From assembly GCF_000418555.1 (NCBI RefSeq), contig NZ_ATKM01000014.1, forward strand, positions 1 through 64,000: a stretch of DNA of 64,000 nucleotides, written 5' to 3'. Made by a program: the position numbers and the translations under genes. The notes beneath the pieces are model-generated. The model was not told the origin of the DNA, searched no databases, and worked only from the letters and a program-made list of their open reading frames with translations. Numbering within the stretch: position 1 is the stretch's first letter; each line of letters begins with the position of its first letter. Positions 60,122-64,000 of the stretch are shown in pieces. Origin of the DNA: Pseudomonas sp. P818 (GTDB lineage Bacteria; Pseudomonadota; Gammaproteobacteria; Pseudomonadales; Pseudomonadaceae).

Positions 60122-60967
60122 ATGAAGTTCGAAGGCACCCAGTCCTACGTCGCCACCGACGACCTCAAGCTCGCGGTCAACGCCGCCATCACCCTGCAAC
60201 GCCCGCTGCTGGTCAAGGGTGAGCCGGGCACCGGCAAGACAATGCTCGCCGAGCAACTGGCCGAGGCCTTCTCTGCCCGCCTGATCACCTGGCACATCAA
60301 GTCCACTACCAAGGCGCATCAGGGCCTGTATGAATACGATGCGGTCAGCCGCCTGCGTGACTCGCAGCTCGACTCCGACAAGGTCCACGATGTTCGCAAC
60401 TACATCAAGAAGGGCAAGCTGTGGGAGGCGTTCGAGTCCGACGAGCGCGTGATCCTGCTGATCGACGAGATCGACAAGGCCGACATCGAGTTTCCCAACG
60501 ACCTGTTGCAGGAACTCGACAAGATGGAGTTCTACGTTTACGAGACCAACGAGACGATCAAGGCCAAGCAGCGCCCGATCATCATCATCACCTCGAACAA
60601 CGAGAAGGAACTGCCGGACGCCTTCCTGCGCCGCTGCTTCTTCCACTACATCGCCTTCCCGGATCGGGAGACCCTGAAGAAGATCGTCGACGTGCACTAC
60701 CCCAACATCAGCGGCGAGCTGGTGGCCGAGGCGCTGGACGTGTTCTTCGACGTGCGCAAGGTACCGGGCCTGAAGAAGAAGCCTTCGACCAGCGAGCTGG
60801 TGGACTGGCTCAAGCTGCTGATGGCCGACAACATCGGTGAAGCGGTGCTGCGCGAGCGCGACCCGACCAAGGCCATCCCGCCGCTGGCCGGTGCGCTGGT
60901 GAAGAACGAGCAGGATGTGCAGTTGCTCGAGCGCCTGGCCTTCATGACCCGCCGAGCATCCCGATAA
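60122..60967 (+). CDS. MoxR family AAA+ ATPase
   Basis: A 281-residue AAA+ protein: Walker A GEPGTGKT (residues 33-40), Walker B VILLIDEIDKAD, sensor 1 PIIIITSNNEKELPDAFLRR with the Arg finger region. MoxR ATPases act with VWA-domain partners as chaperones for metal insertion or complex maturation; such a partner lies 174 bp downstream on the same strand. The substrate complex is unknown. The pair is common in pseudomonads. The gap between them holds structured element copy 3. Confidence 0.9.
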   Translation: MKFEGTQSYVATDDLKLAVNAAITLQRPLLVKGEPGTGKTMLAEQLAEAFSARLITWHIKSTTKAHQGLYEYDAVSRLRDSQLDSDKVHDVRNYIKKGKLWEAFESDERVILLIDEIDKADIEFPNDLLQELDKMEFYVYETNETIKAKQRPIIIITSNNEKELPDAFLRRCFFHYIAFPDRETLKKIVDVHYPNISGELVAEALDVFFDVRKVPGLKKKPSTSELVDWLKLLMADNIGEAVLRERDPTKAIPPLAGALVKNEQDVQLLERLAFMTRRASR

Positions 60968-60984
60968 ACGGGCGGCTGCGCGTC

Positions 60985-61068
60985 GGCCAGGCTGTGTTGA
61001 GAGCAGGCTCGCAATGCTCATGTACAAAAGTACACTGCGCTTGCTCGCCAGCTCTCGCCTTGCCTGGC
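60985..61068 (-). repeat. Structured intergenic element, copy 3 (inverted)
   Basis: Read on the minus strand it begins GCCAGGCAAGGC and ends AACACAGCCTGGCC, matching copies 1 and 2. The main stem is GAGAGCTGGC/GCCTGCTCTC (one mismatch) and the central stem is TGTAC/GTACA around TTTT. It lies between the MoxR and VWA genes, opposite to their direction. Confidence 0.75.
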
Positions 61069-61141
61069 TCTAGCTCGCTCGCCCTTGCTCCGGCGCGGGC
61101 AGTGGCCACAGGCAGTCACAGACTTTCATGAGGGCATAAGT

Positions 61142-62320
61142 ATGCTGCTCAACCTATTCAACGAAATGCGCGCGGCCAAGGTGCCGGTGTCGGTGCGCGA
61201 GTTGCTCGACCTGATCAACGCGCTCAAGCACAACGTCGTGTTCGCCGACATGGACGAGTTCTATTACCTGGCGCGCGCCATCCTGGTGAAGGATGAACGC
61301 CACTTCGACAAGTTCGATCGTGCCTTCGGCGCCTACTTCAAGGGCCTGGAAAACCTCAACGAGCACATCGAGGCGATGATCCCCGAGGAGTGGCTGCGCA
61401 AGGAGTTCGAGCGCCTGCTGACCGATGAGGAAAAGGCGCAAATCCAGAGCCTGGGCGGCCTCGACAAGCTGATCGAGGAATTCAAGAAGCGCCTCGAAGA
61501 GCAAAAAGAGAAGCACGCCGGCGGCAACAAGTGGATCGGCACCGGCGGCACCAGCCCGTTCGGCTCCGGCGGCTACAACCCGGAAGGCATCCGCGTCGGC
61601 GATGCCGGCAAGCGCCAGGGCAAGGCCGCCAAGGTGTGGGATCAGCGTGAATACAAGAACCTCGACGATCAGGTCGAGCTGGGTACACGCAACATCAAGG
61701 TGGCGCTACGCCGCCTGCGCAAGTTCGCCCGTCAGGGCGCAGCCGAAGAGCTGGATCTGGACGGCACCATCGACCACACCGCCAAAGACGGCGGCCTGCT
61801 CAATATCCAGATGCGCCCGGAGCGACGCAACACGGTCAAACTCCTGTTGCTGCTGGATATCGGTGGCTCGATGGACGCCCACGTCAAGGTCTGCGAGGAG
61901 CTGTTTTCCGCTTGCAAGACCGAGTTCAAGCACCTGGAATATTTCTACTTCCACAACTTCATCTACGAGAGCGTGTGGAAGAACAACATGCGCCGCACCA
62001 GCGAACGCACCTCGACGATGGACCTGCTGCACAAGTACGGCGCCGACTACAAGGTGGTGTTCGTCGGCGATGCGGCCATGGCGCCCTACGAAATCACCCA
62101 GGCCGGTGGCAGCGTCGAGCACTGGAACGAGGAAGCCGGCTACGTCTGGATGAAGCGCTTCACCGAGAAGTTCAAGAAGATCATCTGGATCAACCCCTAC
62201 CCCAAGGACACCTGGAACTACACCGCATCGACTGCCCTGGTGCGCGAACTGATCGAAGATCGCATGTACCCGCTGACCCTGCAGGGGCTGGAGGACGGCA
62301 TGAAGTACCTGTCCAAGTAA
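61142..62320 (+). CDS. VWA domain protein (CoxE-like), MoxR partner
   Basis: A 392-residue soluble protein. The N-terminal half is helical and charged (VRELLDLINALKHNVVFADMDEF), then a Gly-rich stretch (about 145-185), then a CoxE-type VWA domain. The MIDAS sequence is LDIGGSMDAH, where the first Ser of the usual DxSxS is Gly. GAGGG is 8 bases before the ATG at 61142. It should work with the upstream MoxR ATPase. The frame is open to 61085, but that would run through untranslated sequence without a ribosome site. Confidence 0.87.
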   Translation: MLLNLFNEMRAAKVPVSVRELLDLINALKHNVVFADMDEFYYLARAILVKDERHFDKFDRAFGAYFKGLENLNEHIEAMIPEEWLRKEFERLLTDEEKAQIQSLGGLDKLIEEFKKRLEEQKEKHAGGNKWIGTGGTSPFGSGGYNPEGIRVGDAGKRQGKAAKVWDQREYKNLDDQVELGTRNIKVALRRLRKFARQGAAEELDLDGTIDHTAKDGGLLNIQMRPERRNTVKLLLLLDIGGSMDAHVKVCEELFSACKTEFKHLEYFYFHNFIYESVWKNNMRRTSERTSTMDLLHKYGADYKVVFVGDAAMAPYEITQAGGSVEHWNEEAGYVWMKRFTEKFKKIIWINPYPKDTWNYTASTALVRELIEDRMYPLTLQGLEDGMKYLSK

Positions 62321-62338
62321 GGCATCGAGCCGCAACGA

Positions 62339-62376
62339 AAAACGCCGCGAATCCGGTTAAGGATTCGCGGCGTTTT
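62339..62376. terminator. Bidirectional intrinsic terminator
   Basis: A perfect 16-bp stem (AAAACGCCGCGAATCC and complement) encloses GGTTAA and ends in A and T runs on both sides, so it can stop transcription from the VWA gene and from the convergent small gene. Confidence 0.92.
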
Positions 62377-62377
62377 G

Positions 62378-62764
62378 CTATTCGGTTGCACGCGCCTGGT
62401 TTGCATATTCCTGCTCCAACCGGCCGAGCATCCTCTCGGTATAGTCGAAACAGTAATCCAGCTTCTCGTACGCTTTTACATAGTCCACGGCGAACCTGAG
62501 CGACATGTCGCTCAGGCATTTCTCGACCAGGGCGCTGATGATCGGCAACGCCTCTTCTGGCACGTCGGGAATCCGTTCGCGGACGAAATCGGCACTGGTG
62601 GCCAGTCGATTGGTATCGACGGCAAAAGCCCAGTCCCGCATGGTCGCCTCATGCAGCGTACCGCCCTGATCCCATCCCTCGGCGAAGCGATCCGCTTGGC
62701 CACAGCCGGCGCCCAGCAACAGCACAACCGCAAGAAAGGAGCCGCGCAGTACGTCCCAGTGCAT
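62378..62764 (-). CDS. Putative small lipoprotein, unknown function
   Basis: A 128-residue protein with an N-terminal signal (LRGSFLAVVLLLGAGCGQAD) whose GAGC could be a lipobox, though position -3 is Gly rather than the preferred Leu. The rest is helical with two further Cys residues (VEKCLSD, LDYCFDY). I do not recognise a family. It starts at 62764, 21 bp after the stop of the DUF2167 gene, and likely forms an operon with it, ending at the bidirectional terminator. Confidence 0.7.
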   Translation of the reverse strand: MHWDVLRGSFLAVVLLLGAGCGQADRFAEGWDQGGTLHEATMRDWAFAVDTNRLATSADFVRERIPDVPEEALPIISALVEKCLSDMSLRFAVDYVKAYEKLDYCFDYTERMLGRLEQEYANQARATE

Positions 62765-62785
62765 GACACCACCCACGCTTCGAAC

Positions 62786-63853
62786 TCAACGCTTGTCCGC
62801 GTCGTCCGGCTTGTTCAGGTCCATCACCGTCTGCGCCGGGGCCTGTACCGGCTCCTCGACCTTGGCCTCGGCTGGCGCTGCCACAGGAGCAGCCGGTGCA
62901 CTCGCTTCTTCGCTCGGCGTGTCCTTCTTGCGCAGGCCGATACGCTTGAACAGCCAGCCGATCACCACCACCGGGATGAACCAGAATTTTTTCAGCAGTA
63001 CCAGCAGCATGGCCAGCAGGCCGGTCTTGGCCGCCACCTTGCCGGCTACCAGCGCGCCCAGGCCGTACGCGGCCACGGTGTCCAGGTCCGGATCGAATTC
63101 GGCATAGCGCTGGCCCGGGTTGAATTCGGTGGCTGCCAGCACGGCCGGCACGTTGGCCTCGATCTCTGCAAGCTGATCCATATTGGCGACGAAATTCAGC
63201 ACCAGCACACCCTTACGGCCCAGCACGCGGATGTTGTAGTTGAGGGTATTGGTCTCGCTGTCACCGAACTTCAGTTCCTTGGCCCAGTGCAGCTTCTTGC
63301 CCTCGGTATCGTAGCGTGGCGCAGCGGCCCAGCCGACCAGCTGTACCGGCTCGTAGCCGTTCTCTTCACGCCAGGTGTTGGCCTCACGCATGTCGGCCTG
63401 CATGTCCTTGAGCATGTCGCCATAGTCGATGTCGGCGGCGTCCTCGTCGGACACATAACCACTGTCTTCATACTCGACGGTGACACCCCAGGACTCCTCG
63501 GCCAGCGGCGATACCCCGGCCGGCAGGATCATGCCCAGCGGCGGAACGTCGTCCGGCGGGTTGCCCCAGCCATCGACCAGCAGGCGCTGGGCATTCTCGC
63601 CATCGAGGAATACCAGCGAATCGGGCAGGTTGAGGGTGGCCAGATCGTTGCCGAGCACCACTCGCCCGGTCTTGAACTCCAGGCTGGCGACGAATTCTTC
63701 AGGGCTGATGTACTGCGCCGAATCGTCACCCTCGGTGACCTCCTCGCTGACCGCAGCACTCTCAGGCTCGGTCTCGGGATTGGCATATGCAGCGGACGTG
63801 AACGGCAGAACGGCAGCCAGCGCGGCGGCCAGGATCGAATCCTTGATCGACAT
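62786..63853 (-). CDS. DUF2167 family membrane protein
   Basis: A 355-residue envelope protein with a signal peptide (about 1-24, SAAYA before NPET), an extracytoplasmic domain (about 45-270) with VVLGNDLATLNLPDSLVFLDG, ESWGVTVEYEDSGYVSDEDA and VGWAAAPRYDTEGKKLHWAKEL, typical of DUF2167, two closely spaced hydrophobic helices (about 262-310) and a Pro/Ala/Glu-rich tail that is probably cytoplasmic. The function of the family is unknown. A 7-bp-arm dyad 31 bp ahead of its start may be an operator. Confidence 0.87.
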   Translation of the reverse strand: MSIKDSILAAALAAVLPFTSAAYANPETEPESAAVSEEVTEGDDSAQYISPEEFVASLEFKTGRVVLGNDLATLNLPDSLVFLDGENAQRLLVDGWGNPPDDVPPLGMILPAGVSPLAEESWGVTVEYEDSGYVSDEDAADIDYGDMLKDMQADMREANTWREENGYEPVQLVGWAAAPRYDTEGKKLHWAKELKFGDSETNTLNYNIRVLGRKGVLVLNFVANMDQLAEIEANVPAVLAATEFNPGQRYAEFDPDLDTVAAYGLGALVAGKVAAKTGLLAMLLVLLKKFWFIPVVVIGWLFKRIGLRKKDTPSEEASAPAAPVAAPAEAKVEEPVQAPAQTVMDLNKPDDADKR

Positions 63854-63883
63854 GGAAACTCCAGTGCTACAGGGTGAGGGTTA

Positions 63884-63904
63884 AATGTAACGCGGTATTA
63901 CATT
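63884..63904. promoter_or_regulatory. Operator-like dyad upstream of DUF2167 gene
   Basis: AATGTAA and TTACATT are perfect complements around CGCGGTA, 31 bp before the DUF2167 start. It resembles a TetR-type operator; the regulator is not in the window. The remaining bases to 64000 show no gene. Confidence 0.45.
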
Positions 63905-64000
63905 AACACACCCTGCCTGCACATCTGGCGAACCAGCGCACCTTTTGCCCCCTTCGGCTTGCGCGTAGGAACGCTCGCGGGCTGACCGATTCAGCGCCAG

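Noticed and set aside
62375..63877. 500-codon plus-strand frame opposite the lipoprotein-like and DUF2167 genes
   Set aside because: Antisense shadow; the minus-strand products have signal peptides and a known family, this one does not.

Overview
The window is chromosomal DNA of a Pseudomonas. GC is high, genes are tightly packed, intergenic REP-like palindromes are frequent, and several blocks match P. aeruginosa gene order as I remember it: cpxA/nitroreductase/trkH/cyaB/agt1-plcP/csaA (PA3206-PA3222 region), plpD/fimV-like/marR/hsbD/recQ (PA3339-PA3344), and the gbuA neighbourhood (PA1417-PA1422). The species is not determined. I saw no rRNA, tRNA, CRISPR array, prophage or insertion sequence, and no broken gene apart from the one cut by the left edge.

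Layout. 1-4.9 kb: C-terminal part of a CpxA-like kinase, nitroreductase, Cys-cluster protein and two tandem trkH potassium transporter genes. 4.9-10 kb: AraC regulator, DUF962 protein, adenylate cyclase CyaB, then an overlapping agt1-plcP pair with a Pho box just upstream, which is a phosphate-starvation lipid remodelling module. 10-14.7 kb: AraC regulator, csaA-EamA pair, SelT/W-like protein and patatin-like PlpD. 14.9-22.5 kb: FimV-like protein, MarR regulator, HsbD-like diguanylate cyclase, RecQ, YecA family protein, DUF454 protein.

22.6-39 kb holds a complete Lap biofilm system: LapG protease, LapD c-di-GMP receptor, a 2542-residue RTX adhesin carrying a LapG-type TAAG site and two vWA domains, and the LapE/LapB/LapC type I secretion apparatus. 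The expected logic is that c-di-GMP-bound LapD sequesters LapG and the adhesin stays anchored; when c-di-GMP falls, LapG cuts it free.

39-42.4 kb: DTW-domain tRNA modification enzyme, aerotaxis receptor Aer and a LysR regulator. 42.7-54.5 kb is a long co-directional catabolic cluster divergent from that LysR gene: TIM-barrel isomerase-like protein, 2OG-Fe(II) oxygenase, amino-acid binding protein, fused ABC permease-ATPase, class II aldolase, guanidinobutyrase, YjiH-type transporter, ThDP decarboxylase (2-ketoarginine decarboxylase-like), NCS1 permease and MBL hydrolase. The likely job is uptake and breakdown of arginine-derived guanidino compounds, though the oxygenase, isomerase and aldolase steps are unassigned. 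54.5-64 kb: a 43-residue protein, AceK, EamA transporter, CysK, DUF748 protein, a MoxR-VWA pair, a lipoprotein-like protein and a DUF2167 membrane protein.

The most distinctive non-coding signal is an approximately 85-bp element present three times (14772, 35304 and, inverted, 60985). Its flanks and centre are conserved while its stem sequences change in compensating pairs.
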